This document shows, piece after piece, positions 25,409 to 32,817 of a DNA stretch of 51,430 nucleotides. A model generated the notes under the pieces. The model was not told the origin of the DNA, did no database searches, and saw only the letters and a list, made by a program, of their open reading frames with translations. How positions within the stretch are numbered: the stretch's first letter is position 1; each line of letters starts with the position of its first letter. This DNA comes from Candidatus Roizmanbacteria bacterium RIFCSPLOWO2_01_FULL_37_12 (GTDB taxonomy: Bacteria; Patescibacteriota; Microgenomatia; UBA1406; GWC2-37-13), in NCBI GenBank assembly GCA_001789645.1, contig MGAG01000010.1, positions 87,170 through 138,599 of the forward strand, written 5' to 3'. Position numbers and translations under genes: made by a program.

Positions 25409-26077
25409 ATGAAAATTTCTGTTGTTATTCCCGCCTATAATGAGGAAAAGTATATTCGAAACAGCCTTAACAGTTTAAAACAACAAGTAGAACAACCGGA
25501 TGAAATTATCATAGTGGATAATTTATCCCAGGATAAAACAATATTAATCGCCAAAGAATTTAACGTAAAGGTAATAGAAGGACGAACAAAAGGTATTGGA
25601 CATGCTCGCAGCATCGGTTTTGACACAGTGCAAAATGAAATTATTGCTCGCTGTGACGCCGATACTGTCGTTCCATCCAACTGGATAAAAAAAATTAAAC
25701 AGAATTTTTCTGCACGGATTGACGCATTGGTCGGTCCAGTAATCTACTACGATATTTTCCCAAGAAATGATCTTGCTTCTAAATTTTTCCTGAATTTTAT
25801 GAAATTAGTTAAAGGACACTACCCTCTGCTAGGTCTTAATATGGCTATTACTAAAAAAATGTGGCAAAAGGTAAGAGAAAAAGTCTGCGTAGACGATAAA
25901 AAAGTGCATGAAGATATTGATCTGGCGATTCATGTCAACCGACAGGGAGGAACAATAGGTTATGATCCCGATTTAGCTGTTAAATCCTCCGGCAGAAGGA
26001 TAAAACATAATGTTACCTCATTTTTTATTGAATATCCCACTAGATTAATAAAAACACTTAGAGGCCCACATCTTTAA
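25409..26077 (+). CDS. Family 2 glycosyltransferase
   Basis: A 222-residue GT-A enzyme with the standard N-terminus VVIPAYNEEKYIRNSLNSL, IIIVDNLSQDKT and the DXD motif RCDADTVVP. Then come GLNMAITKKMW and the HEDIDLAIHVNRQGG acceptor region with the ED pair. It is shorter than its divergent neighbour and ends shortly after the catalytic core. It probably transfers a sugar to a lipid carrier or surface glycan. UppS, which makes that carrier, lies 5 kb away. The start is set by the -10 box 7 bases upstream. Confidence 0.88.
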   Translation: MKISVVIPAYNEEKYIRNSLNSLKQQVEQPDEIIIVDNLSQDKTILIAKEFNVKVIEGRTKGIGHARSIGFDTVQNEIIARCDADTVVPSNWIKKIKQNFSARIDALVGPVIYYDIFPRNDLASKFFLNFMKLVKGHYPLLGLNMAITKKMWQKVREKVCVDDKKVHEDIDLAIHVNRQGGTIGYDPDLAVKSSGRRIKHNVTSFFIEYPTRLIKTLRGPHL

Positions 26078-26083
26078 ATGATG

Positions 26084-27874
26084 CTACTTAGTTTGTTTTA
26101 TAAACATTTTCTTAACTTCCCTTAAAGAGGTTACGTCCTCCGGTCTTTTATCGTCACGGAATCTTTGCAGTCTAGGAAATCGCAAAGCAAATCCCGGGAC
26201 ATCGACCTCAAAAGCTTTTCCCGATTTAGAAGCTTTTAGTTTTCTACCCGCGGTATGGACAGGGGATTTTGTGATTTCATCGGCCTTAATCTCTACTACT
26301 ATCAACGGCGACACCCAGACATCACATTCCATCATCTTATCAACATCATATAGAGCCGGCTTACTTTTGACTTTTGACTTTTCACTTTTAACTTTTAACT
26401 CTTTCCACTCCACATCAGAAAGTCCGGTCCCAATCTTAGCTACCGTCAAAAACTTGTCTTGTTTTTCATCAAATATACCCACTAAAAAGGCGCCTATTCC
26501 AAAATCTGTCCTCTTACCTTTACCGTAATCATAACCCATCACTAAGCAGTCGATAGTGTCATCAATTTTTGAGGAATAACTTCGTTTAAACTTGATCCAG
26601 TTCCACTCCCTCGCTCCCGGTTTATACACACCATTCAGTTTTTTGGCAATAATTCCTTCCAGACCTTTGGAAACCGCGTCATCAAACAAAAGCTCCAATT
26701 TTTTTTCATCTTCTGTTATTTCTTCTGGCGCGGTAATTAAAACGTCCTTAAAAATATCTCCGCTTGTTTTTATCAATGACATCAGTTTTTTTCTTCTTTC
26801 GATAAAGGGAACTTCCAGATAATTTTTTCCATCCAGAAATAAAAGCTCAAATGCAAAAAGTTTTAGCGGTATTTCTTTTGCTTTCTCCTCTATGCCATAT
26901 TTTCTCTTCCTCTGAACGGTTTCTTGGAAGGGAAGAAAATTACCAGAGTGAGGATCAAAACCTATAGCTTCCCCCTCAAAAATTACTTCATCAACCTTAA
27001 TCTCTTTTTTTACTCCTGCGATAATGTCAGGATACATAAATGATACATCTTCCAAATTTCTAGAATACAGTCGTACCTCTTCTACTTTTGACTTTTTAAT
27101 GTGTATCTGTAGTCTGAATCCATCATATTTTGACTCGACGGCGCATTTCCCGATCTTTTCTAAAATTTCTTTAGCGGAAGACAATCTCTCTGCCCTCATC
27201 ATGAGTATTGGTGTAAACAGATGTGGTCTTACATTTTTTAAACCTGCTAAGCCGTCGCTTTTGATGACCTTTCCGATAAATCCTAAGTCCGGTCTTACAT
27301 GATAGGCTTTTTCAATCTGTGGTCTTAGACTCTTATCTCCGCGGATCATCCAGGAAAATGCGTCTAAAACCGTCATGTCAGAAAATCCCAAGCGCAATAC
27401 TCCTATGGGAATCCGAACTAAATATCGGCAGGATAACGAATCCAGCTGGCCGATTAACCTGGCTAAAATCTGTACCTTTACGTCTTGAGACCCTTCTTTA
27501 GACGCAGTAGCCAATTTGTAGAGACTGTCGTAAACTTCTAAAATAGATAAATCATCATGCTCTAGTAGGCTTATCTGCTTTTTAAAATACTCGGTTGCCT
27601 TCCCCAGATCACCAATTTTTTTAAACTCATTTTCAAAAGATTTTTTATCAATTGACAGGGCGGTGACTACAGACCTGCCGATCATTTTTTCCGCCATTCC
27701 GAACTCGATAGCGCTATATAAGGGAGCCAGCCTTCCTTGGAGCAAGTAAACGGTTTTTTCTATTTCTTCCTTATCCAGTTTTTTAAATAACTCTGCCAAA
27801 AGATGCGTAATACTTAAACGGGATGATGTTTTCTCAATCTGTTCTACAAAATATGCAAGCTTGCTAAATTTCAT
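26084..27874 (-). CDS. ATP-dependent DNA ligase, archaeal type
   Basis: A 596-residue DNA ligase that seals nicks using ATP. Order: DNA-binding domain (residues 1-230, starting MKFSKLAYFVEQIEKTSSR), adenylation domain with motif I SKYDGFRLQIH (catalytic Lys), motif III RNLED, motif IV EGEAIGF, motif V EGIIAKKLNGVYKPG, then an OB domain. Length and order match the archaeal/eukaryotic-like LigB group rather than the NAD-dependent bacterial LigA. The OB domain contains a heptamer-repeat loop (KVKSEKSKVKSK). An upstream ATG at 27922 lies inside the preceding gene. It is 19 bases after a small membrane protein and likely co-transcribed. Confidence 0.93.
   Translation of the reverse strand: MKFSKLAYFVEQIEKTSSRLSITHLLAELFKKLDKEEIEKTVYLLQGRLAPLYSAIEFGMAEKMIGRSVVTALSIDKKSFENEFKKIGDLGKATEYFKKQISLLEHDDLSILEVYDSLYKLATASKEGSQDVKVQILARLIGQLDSLSCRYLVRIPIGVLRLGFSDMTVLDAFSWMIRGDKSLRPQIEKAYHVRPDLGFIGKVIKSDGLAGLKNVRPHLFTPILMMRAERLSSAKEILEKIGKCAVESKYDGFRLQIHIKKSKVEEVRLYSRNLEDVSFMYPDIIAGVKKEIKVDEVIFEGEAIGFDPHSGNFLPFQETVQRKRKYGIEEKAKEIPLKLFAFELLFLDGKNYLEVPFIERRKKLMSLIKTSGDIFKDVLITAPEEITEDEKKLELLFDDAVSKGLEGIIAKKLNGVYKPGAREWNWIKFKRSYSSKIDDTIDCLVMGYDYGKGKRTDFGIGAFLVGIFDEKQDKFLTVAKIGTGLSDVEWKELKVKSEKSKVKSKPALYDVDKMMECDVWVSPLIVVEIKADEITKSPVHTAGRKLKASKSGKAFEVDVPGFALRFPRLQRFRDDKRPEDVTSLREVKKMFIKQTK
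26363..26404. repeat. Heptamer tract inside the DNA ligase gene
   Basis: Six consecutive 7-base units (ACTTTTG twice, ACTTTTC, ACTTTTA twice, ACTCTTT) on the plus strand, 42 bases in all. It encodes a Lys/Ser-rich loop, ELKVKSEKSKVKS, in the ligase. The tract keeps the frame because its length is a multiple of three. Confidence 0.8.
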
Positions 27875-27893
27875 GGTTCGATTTCCGAAAACG

Positions 27894-28079
27894 CTATTTA
27901 TTAAATAAAAATAAATACGCAATTGTCAGACCGACTAAAAATAAAATTCCTAGAGTAAAAGTAAAAAATCCTTCCTCACGCCGAGAAATATTATAGATAC
28001 CTTCCGCAACAAGAGTAAGAGAAAAAAGACTGGGTAACAAAAATATTAGATAAACCAGTTCTAAAAATTTTTCATCCAT
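27894..28079 (-). CDS. Small two-helix membrane protein upstream of the ligase
   Basis: A 61-residue protein with two hydrophobic helices (LVYLIFLLPSLFSLTLVAEGIY and FTFTLGILFLVGLTIAYLFLF) joined by a short charged loop (NISRREEGF). I do not recognise it. Of the two adjacent ATG codons the second (28079) is chosen, because it lies 6 bases from a perfect -10 element, as in many other genes here. It is followed closely by the DNA ligase gene. Confidence 0.65.
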   Translation of the reverse strand: MDEKFLELVYLIFLLPSLFSLTLVAEGIYNISRREEGFFTFTLGILFLVGLTIAYLFLFNK

Positions 28080-28085
28080 CATGTT

Positions 28086-28091
28086 ATTATA
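28086..28091 (-). promoter_or_regulatory. -10 element upstream of the small membrane protein and ligase
   Basis: A perfect TATAAT (28091-28086) lies 6 bases before the ATG at 28079. It directly adjoins the TTCGAA-type repeat at 28095-28229. Confidence 0.55.
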
Positions 28092-28094
28092 ATC

Positions 28095-28229
28095 AAATTC
28101 GAAATTCGAATATCGAAACTCGAAACAAGTTCTAATTTTCTAAATTCAATTGTTCTAAACATTTTGGATTTTAATCATTTGTATTTTGAACATTGTTTCG
28201 GATTTCGGATTTAGTGCTTCGGATTTATA
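28095..28229. repeat. TTCGAA-type imperfect inverted repeat
   Basis: Left arm: tandem heptamers (AATTCGA, AATTCGA, ATATCGA, AACTCGA), then AACAAGTTCTAA. Right arm, inverted: GAACATTGTTTCGGATTTCGGATTT. The arms pair imperfectly around an AT-rich centre. It fills the whole gap between the second Fic gene and the small membrane protein gene and has no coding potential. Confidence 0.65.
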
Positions 28230-28234
28230 ATACA

Positions 28235-29275
28235 TCAAACCATTACGTATCTGGCTCCTTTGGTACTTCCCACTTTTTTAATCAGTTCTTTTTTTATCAA
28301 ATCCTGCAAATCGCGAAGCACTGAATCTTCGGAAATGTTGGGAAAAAGACTTGGGAAAATTTGATTCTGAAGATAACCCACCTCCTGAATATACTCGATA
28401 ATCTTGACTTGCCGTTCGGTCAAATAAATTTGCTTTCCCCCGAACTTTTCTTTTAACCTTACATCTTTGGAAAGCTTTAGAATTTTCTCCTTAATTTTTG
28501 CAAATTCAATACCGGCACCAAAAGTAAAGTACTCTAACCACGAGGTTATATTTCCGGAGGATGCCTTTTTTAAATTTTCATAATAGGATATTGCATCTTT
28601 ATCGTAATATTCTTCCAGTGAAAAAAAGCGTCTGATATCATATCCGCCAAGCAATAGTATCAGAGTTGCAAGTATCCGAGCTACCCGTCCGTTTCCGTCA
28701 ATGAACGGATGAATACGCACAAGTTCATGATGGGCTATTCCCGCTTTTAAAATCGGATGAAGCTCTTTATCTTCCCGATTTAACCAATAGATATACTCTC
28801 TCATTAAATACGGTATTTCCAAAGGTGGTGGAGGCTTAAATGTCACCTCGCCGGTTTCTGAATTTCTCACGACTACTTGCTTTTCCCTATACTCACCAGT
28901 CAATTCCAACGGGAGAACTTTGTAGGCAATGATTCTATGCAGTTTTTTAATAATCTGTTCGGTAATTTTATCTATTTTTTTGACTGCCTCCACATCGATA
29001 AACTCTATAACTTTTCTGTAGTTAATTATTTCTTGGATGTCTCTCGGCCTGCCTACGACATTTTTACCCTCCAGTATGTCTTTTGCATCTTCCTTCTGCA
29101 GTGCATTTCCTTCAATATGAGTACCATGATAAGCGGATCTGACAATTGCATCTTCCCTAAACTCCTTCTCCCATAGGGGTAAAAGTGGTGAATGTCTTAT
29201 AACTTCCTCCGCCGCCTCGATCTTTGAGATATTATTTAGGATTTTGTTGGTTATGGTAAAAGAAGGTATGAACAT
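28235..29275 (-). CDS. Fic-domain protein with C-terminal winged helix
   Basis: A 346-residue Fic protein with the active-site loop HPFIDGNGRVAR near residue 190, preceded by the family segments TGEYREKQVVVRN and IPYLMREYIYWL. After a linker, a C-terminal winged helix-turn-helix (LTERQVKIIEYIQEVG ... DSVLRDLQDLIKKELI) suggests DNA binding. The inhibitory helix motif normally S/T-x-x-x-E-G reads G-T-H-I-E-G, so the Ser/Thr position is lost although the Glu remains. The start at 29275 is set by a TATAAT 7 bases upstream. Family certain; target unknown. Confidence 0.88.
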   Translation of the reverse strand: MFIPSFTITNKILNNISKIEAAEEVIRHSPLLPLWEKEFREDAIVRSAYHGTHIEGNALQKEDAKDILEGKNVVGRPRDIQEIINYRKVIEFIDVEAVKKIDKITEQIIKKLHRIIAYKVLPLELTGEYREKQVVVRNSETGEVTFKPPPPLEIPYLMREYIYWLNREDKELHPILKAGIAHHELVRIHPFIDGNGRVARILATLILLLGGYDIRRFFSLEEYYDKDAISYYENLKKASSGNITSWLEYFTFGAGIEFAKIKEKILKLSKDVRLKEKFGGKQIYLTERQVKIIEYIQEVGYLQNQIFPSLFPNISEDSVLRDLQDLIKKELIKKVGSTKGARYVMV

Positions 29276-29282
29276 CAAAATT

Positions 29283-29288
29283 ATTATA
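29283..29288 (-). promoter_or_regulatory. -10 element of the second Fic gene
   Basis: TATAAT (29288-29283) ends 7 bases before the ATG at 29275. It lies within the short gap to the prenyl synthase gene and selects this ATG over one at 29296. Confidence 0.55.
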
Positions 29289-29298
29289 CACGACAATC

Positions 29299-30342
29299 CT
29301 ACCTTGTTCTTTCCATCATGAAGACGATAAAAGATGTCAGAATCTTCTGTAATTTTTTGTCCGATGTGATTGCGGGGACTGCTTTTTTGCCATTCTTAAC
29401 ATAGTCCCAACCGAGTTTAATAACGTAATCATAGGCCCCGATTTCTTTAAATAACTTTTGAGCTTTATTTACGTCTTGACTGTTGACATTCTTATTTCCA
29501 AGTATCGACAAGATAAAAGATTTTTGTTTTGCATTTCCATGTTTTAACAGATAGTAAACAAATAGGGTTTTTTTTCCTTCTTTTAAATCAGAACCAACCG
29601 GCTTACCCGTCTTTTCCTTATCACCATATAAACCCAAAACATCATCCTGGATCTGGAATGCCCAACCCAGTGCAAGTCCATATTCCTTCAGAAGTCTTAG
29701 CTTTTTTTCATCTTTCATACCACCCAAAATTGCGCCTACTAAAAGGGGGAAAACGCCGGTATATTCAGCCGTCTTATATCTTAATTTACTGAGAATGTTT
29801 GTTTTTGAAATTGTTTTATTATTGTCAGGGACGATGTCTAAAATTTGGCCATAGATTACTCTTGTCAAAAATTCAGAGTAAATTTTTCCGGCTAAAATTA
29901 ATCTTTCAGTTGGAAAATTACTATTCATCAATTTCTCCCAAGAAAGATAAAATGCCAGATCTCCGGCATTTATAGCCATGGATTTGCCCAAGTGTTCAGG
30001 AGAGTATTGTTTATGAAGACTTGGATGTCCGCGTCTTAAGTCAGTATTATCCATAACATCATCATGAATCAGAAGACCCGAATGCATCAACTCGATAAAT
30101 AAACTTGCATCATAAATAGCTTCTAATTTTTTACCTCCAGCTATCTCAAATCCCAAAACCATCAGAGCCCCTCTTATTTTTTTCCCTAAAATCGCCGTTT
30201 TTATAAATTGCTTTAGCAAATCGTAAGGATTTGCACCTATTTTTCTTGCTTCATTTTTTTTTGCATTAAAGAAGTAATTAAATAGAGGTATAGTTTTTTT
30301 GCTATAATTTTCCAAATAAGACAAAACCAAATTGTCTTTCAT
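29299..30342 (-). CDS. Trans-polyprenyl diphosphate synthase
   Basis: A 347-residue all-helical prenyltransferase that condenses isopentenyl diphosphate onto an allylic starter. The first Asp-rich motif is DDVMD (in HSGLLIHDDVMDNTDLRRG) and the second is FQIQDDVLGLYGD; KPVGSDLKEGKKT follows. Residues just before the first motif are small or aliphatic, which suggests a product longer than C15, but chain length cannot be fixed from this. It lies 5 bases after uppS, so a polyprenyl starter and the undecaprenyl synthase are co-expressed and draw on the mevalonate genes next door. Confidence 0.93.
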   Translation of the reverse strand: MKDNLVLSYLENYSKKTIPLFNYFFNAKKNEARKIGANPYDLLKQFIKTAILGKKIRGALMVLGFEIAGGKKLEAIYDASLFIELMHSGLLIHDDVMDNTDLRRGHPSLHKQYSPEHLGKSMAINAGDLAFYLSWEKLMNSNFPTERLILAGKIYSEFLTRVIYGQILDIVPDNNKTISKTNILSKLRYKTAEYTGVFPLLVGAILGGMKDEKKLRLLKEYGLALGWAFQIQDDVLGLYGDKEKTGKPVGSDLKEGKKTLFVYYLLKHGNAKQKSFILSILGNKNVNSQDVNKAQKLFKEIGAYDYVIKLGWDYVKNGKKAVPAITSDKKLQKILTSFIVFMMERTR

Positions 30343-30347
30343 TTTAT

Positions 30348-31037
30348 TTATTTCCCAAATCTTCTTTGACGCAAAGAATAATCACGTACTGCCTTCTCTA
30401 ATTCATTAGCGCTAAAATCGGGAAAAAATAGATCTGAAAAATATAGCTCGCTATATACGCTCTGCCAAGGTAAAAATCCTGAAAGTCTTTTTTCTCCTCC
30501 GGTTCTGATAATTAAATCTGGATCTGGAATCCCTTTCGTATCTAAGAAATTACAAAATTTGTCTGAGTTTAAATTCTGAATTCTGAATTCTGAATTCTGA
30601 ATTCTTTTTACTGCTCTTATAATCTCTTCTCTTCCTCCATAATTTAAAGCAAAAACTACAGTCATTTTTTTATTATTTTTTGTTTGTTCTAAGCTTTGTG
30701 TAATTAAGTCTTGAATGTCCTTAGGAAGTTTTTTGAGATTACCAATCATCGTCATCCTAACTCCCTTTTTTTTAAATTCTTTTATTTTATTTTTTAAAAA
30801 AAACCTGGTTAAATTTAAAAGCCTGTCAACTTCATTTTTAGTCCTTTTTTCTAAATTTTCTGTAGATAGTGCCCAAAAAGTAAAATACTTAACACCTAAA
30901 TTACCTGCTTTTTCTAATAAATCCGGGAGATTTTTTTCGGCTGCAAATCTATGTCCCTGATAAGTCGGAAGCCCTCTCTTTTTTGCCCACCGCCGATTAC
31001 CGTCCGGGATAATTGCAATATGAGTTGGAACATTCAT
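30348..31037 (-). CDS. uppS: Undecaprenyl diphosphate synthase (cis-prenyltransferase)
   Basis: Makes the C55 lipid carrier for peptidoglycan and surface glycans. Motifs are clear: IIPDGNRRWAKKRG with the catalytic Asp, YFTFWALSTEN, FALNYGGREEI, IIRTGGEKRLSGFLPWQ and YSELYFSD. The length (229 residues) is normal even though a heptamer tract (30573-30605) inserts RIQNSEFRIQN into the hinge region between GGREE and LDTKGIPDPD. The -10 box TATAAT, 8 bases before the ATG, overlaps the end of an inverted-repeat element. The gene is co-transcribed with the prenyl synthase. Confidence 0.95.
   Translation of the reverse strand: MNVPTHIAIIPDGNRRWAKKRGLPTYQGHRFAAEKNLPDLLEKAGNLGVKYFTFWALSTENLEKRTKNEVDRLLNLTRFFLKNKIKEFKKKGVRMTMIGNLKKLPKDIQDLITQSLEQTKNNKKMTVVFALNYGGREEIIRAVKRIQNSEFRIQNLNSDKFCNFLDTKGIPDPDLIIRTGGEKRLSGFLPWQSVYSELYFSDLFFPDFSANELEKAVRDYSLRQRRFGK
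30573..30605. repeat. Heptamer tract inside uppS
   Basis: Four full copies of ATTCTGA plus five bases of a fifth, 33 bases, in frame within uppS. Change by one unit would shift the frame; change by three units would add or remove seven residues. Confidence 0.9.
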
Positions 31038-31045
31038 AAATACAC

Positions 31046-31051
31046 ATTATA
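31046..31051 (-). promoter_or_regulatory. -10 element of uppS, at the edge of a repeat element
   Basis: TATAAT (31051-31046) lies 8 bases before the uppS ATG and overlaps the outer end of the inverted-repeat element at 31047-31167, so the element may supply part of the promoter. Confidence 0.5.
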
Positions 31052-31167
31052 ATACGAATGATGCAAATCTTTGTGCGAATGATACGAATATACTAATACT
31101 GATGTCTATAATCTGAATTAGCATATTAGCGGTATTAGCATTTTTCATTCGTAGCATTCGTATAATA
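31047..31167. repeat. ATTCGTA-type inverted-repeat element upstream of uppS
   Basis: Left arm ATAATACGAATGATGCAAAT, right arm CATTCGTAGCATTCGTATAAT, with AT-rich pairing modules such as ATACTAAT and GAATTAGCATATTAG between. It belongs to the same family as those around yidC, jag and the GxxExxY gene. Both outer ends contain TATAAT-like sequences. Confidence 0.7.
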
Positions 31168-31177
31168 TTTGTCTTGC

Positions 31178-31204
31178 TTGACTTAAAAAATCATTTTGTA
31201 TAAA
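31178..31204 (+). promoter_or_regulatory. Promoter of the paired pilin-like genes
   Basis: TTGACT (31178-31183) and TATAAA (31199-31204) are 15 bases apart, a short spacer; the -10 ends 8 bases before the ATG at 31213. Moderate support. Confidence 0.5.
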
Positions 31205-31212
31205 CTCAGATT

Positions 31213-31509
31213 ATGGTCTATGCCGCATACCAAATAAATTCAACCAACTTTCCTCCCGCCAGGATTGCAACTTTTGCACATCTGCTCAACGTAATTCTTC
31301 CTATGCTCATTATCGGAGCCGCCATCCTTCTTTTGATTATGCTATTATGGGGCGCCTTTACCAGGATCACATCTGGTGGCAATCCTGAAAACCTTGCAAA
31401 ATCTCAAAAAATAATGACCTATGCTATACTGGGTTTAGTTCTGGTAATCCTGAGTTTTCTCTTTGTCAAATTAATTAGTACAGTTTTTAAAATTGCTGCC
31501 CCAATATAA
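31213..31509 (+). CDS. Small two-helix membrane protein, T4SS-pilin-like
   Basis: A 98-residue protein with two membrane helices flanking the loop WGAFTRITSGGNPENLAKSQ, followed by ILGLVLVILSFLFVKLI. The loop pattern is shared with the proteins at 532, 9674 and 31513. The N-terminal 30 residues are probably outside the membrane. It is 3 bases upstream of a second family member, so they form a two-gene unit on the plus strand inside an otherwise minus-strand isoprenoid region. Role as pilus/secretion subunit is by family resemblance only. Confidence 0.75.
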   Translation: MVYAAYQINSTNFPPARIATFAHLLNVILPMLIIGAAILLLIMLLWGAFTRITSGGNPENLAKSQKIMTYAILGLVLVILSFLFVKLISTVFKIAAPI

Positions 31510-31512
31510 TTT

Positions 31513-31845
31513 ATGCAACCTGGTCAAATATTTGGCACAATCGCAGCTCCGACAGGAGCTCCGAAAGATCTCGGGGTATTCATCGGTGGAGCAATTAAAA
31601 TATTTATAATCGTGGCTGGGATCTTTTTACTTATCTATATGCTCTGGGGAGCCTTTGACTGGATTACCTCAGGGGGTGAAAAGGAAAAAATCAGTAAAGC
31701 TCAAGCTAAAATAACCAATGCGGTAATCGGAATGTTTTTAGTCATAGTTGCCCTGACCCTTTTCAATCTGATTGCAGGTAATATTCTTAAAATTATCAAA
31801 GTAACACCCAAAGGCTGGGAAATTACTCTTCCAACTTTAAGATAG
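31513..31845 (+). CDS. Small two-helix membrane protein, T4SS-pilin-like (second of a pair)
   Basis: A 110-residue paralogue of the preceding protein: YMLWGAFDWITSGGEKEKISKAQ between two hydrophobic helices, with the second helix IGMFLVIVALTLFNLIAG. A short polar tail (KVTPKGWEITLPTLR) follows. It is separated from the first copy by 3 bases with no Shine-Dalgarno site. Its 3' end overlaps the convergent decarboxylase gene by 9 bases. Confidence 0.75.
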   Translation: MQPGQIFGTIAAPTGAPKDLGVFIGGAIKIFIIVAGIFLLIYMLWGAFDWITSGGEKEKISKAQAKITNAVIGMFLVIVALTLFNLIAGNILKIIKVTPKGWEITLPTLR

Positions 31846-32817
31846 GTCGTTTTTGATTAATCTGGCTCCACTGGCTGGTTTATTTAAGATAAAATCATTA
31901 AATTTATTATCCCTGAGTTTTTTTAATAAGTCGTTAGTATCATTTTCTTTTGAGAAAAGAAATAAGTTAGGACCTGCATCAATCGAAAAATAAATCTCTA
32001 GCCCCTCCTGTTTCCAAATCTGAATTAAATTCATTAATCTAACTGTTTCAGGTTGCCAATAAATAATTGGAGGATTTGAAGTTAACGTTAAGGCGTGTAA
32101 TTCGAGTGCTTCTCTTTCAACTAAATGGCCAAATTTTGCAAAATTTTTTTCTTTAATAAATTTCTTAACATCGGTTATCTTTTTTTTAATATTTTTTAAT
32201 CTGGATTTAAAAAATGGGCTTTCTTTAACGACTCTATGGCCTTGAGTAGAACTGACTTGTTTTTTTTCTCGCCCAACAACAACAACCACTATTGTTAATT
32301 TCCAATAATCAGGTGGAAAAATTGACAAAGCATAAGAAGACTCATGAGAGTTGCCCTCCAACCATTCAACAAATCCATCAGGGATAGATCGGCAGGCAGA
32401 ACCCGAAGCGACTCTAGCTAAAATTGTTAGATCTTTTTCCGAAAGTTTCAAACCAGCAGCGTTTGATGCGGCTACCGTCAAAGCAGCATAGCCTGAAGCA
32501 GAAGACGCTAGACCAACCGAATCCGGAAAATTAGTTTGAGTAATTGTCTTTGCTTTATAGTTTATCTTTGCTAAATTCCTAATCCTGTTTAAATGAGCGA
32601 TAACCCTTTTATGTGTTCTTCCCTCTCCTACTATTTTTTTGTTATAGAAGATAATATCCTTTTTTAATTTCGGTGAAAATTCTACAGTAGTAGTTGTTAA
32701 AAGATTGCTCAAATTAACTGAAACGCTTCCATTACTTGGAATTCTTAATTTTTCAACTTTTTTCCCCCAATATTTAATAAAGGCAATATTTGAAGGAGCA
32801 ACTGCAGTAGCTTTCAT
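31837..32817 (-). CDS. mvaD: Diphosphomevalonate decarboxylase
   Basis: A 326-residue GHMP-fold enzyme that converts mevalonate diphosphate to isopentenyl diphosphate with ATP and loss of CO2. Diagnostic motifs are APSNIAFIKYWGK at the N-terminus, VGLASSASGYAAL (phosphate loop), GSACRSIPDGFVEW, and SIDAGPN with the catalytic Asp. All key residues are present, so it should be active and is the last committed step of the pathway. Its start overlaps the Nudix gene stop (ATGA), showing one operon with the two kinases. Confidence 0.96.
   Translation of the reverse strand: MKATAVAPSNIAFIKYWGKKVEKLRIPSNGSVSVNLSNLLTTTTVEFSPKLKKDIIFYNKKIVGEGRTHKRVIAHLNRIRNLAKINYKAKTITQTNFPDSVGLASSASGYAALTVAASNAAGLKLSEKDLTILARVASGSACRSIPDGFVEWLEGNSHESSYALSIFPPDYWKLTIVVVVVGREKKQVSSTQGHRVVKESPFFKSRLKNIKKKITDVKKFIKEKNFAKFGHLVEREALELHALTLTSNPPIIYWQPETVRLMNLIQIWKQEGLEIYFSIDAGPNLFLFSKENDTNDLLKKLRDNKFNDFILNKPASGARLIKNDLS

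Noticed and set aside
28095-28229. Short direct repeats considered as a CRISPR array
   Set aside because: Units are 7 bases with no regular 25-40 base spacers, no leader and no cas genes nearby; the structure is an inverted repeat.
31213-31845. The pilin-like pair as holin or phage genes inserted in the isoprenoid region
   Set aside because: The loop signature matches two other family members in the window and there are no phage structural, integrase or lysis genes around.
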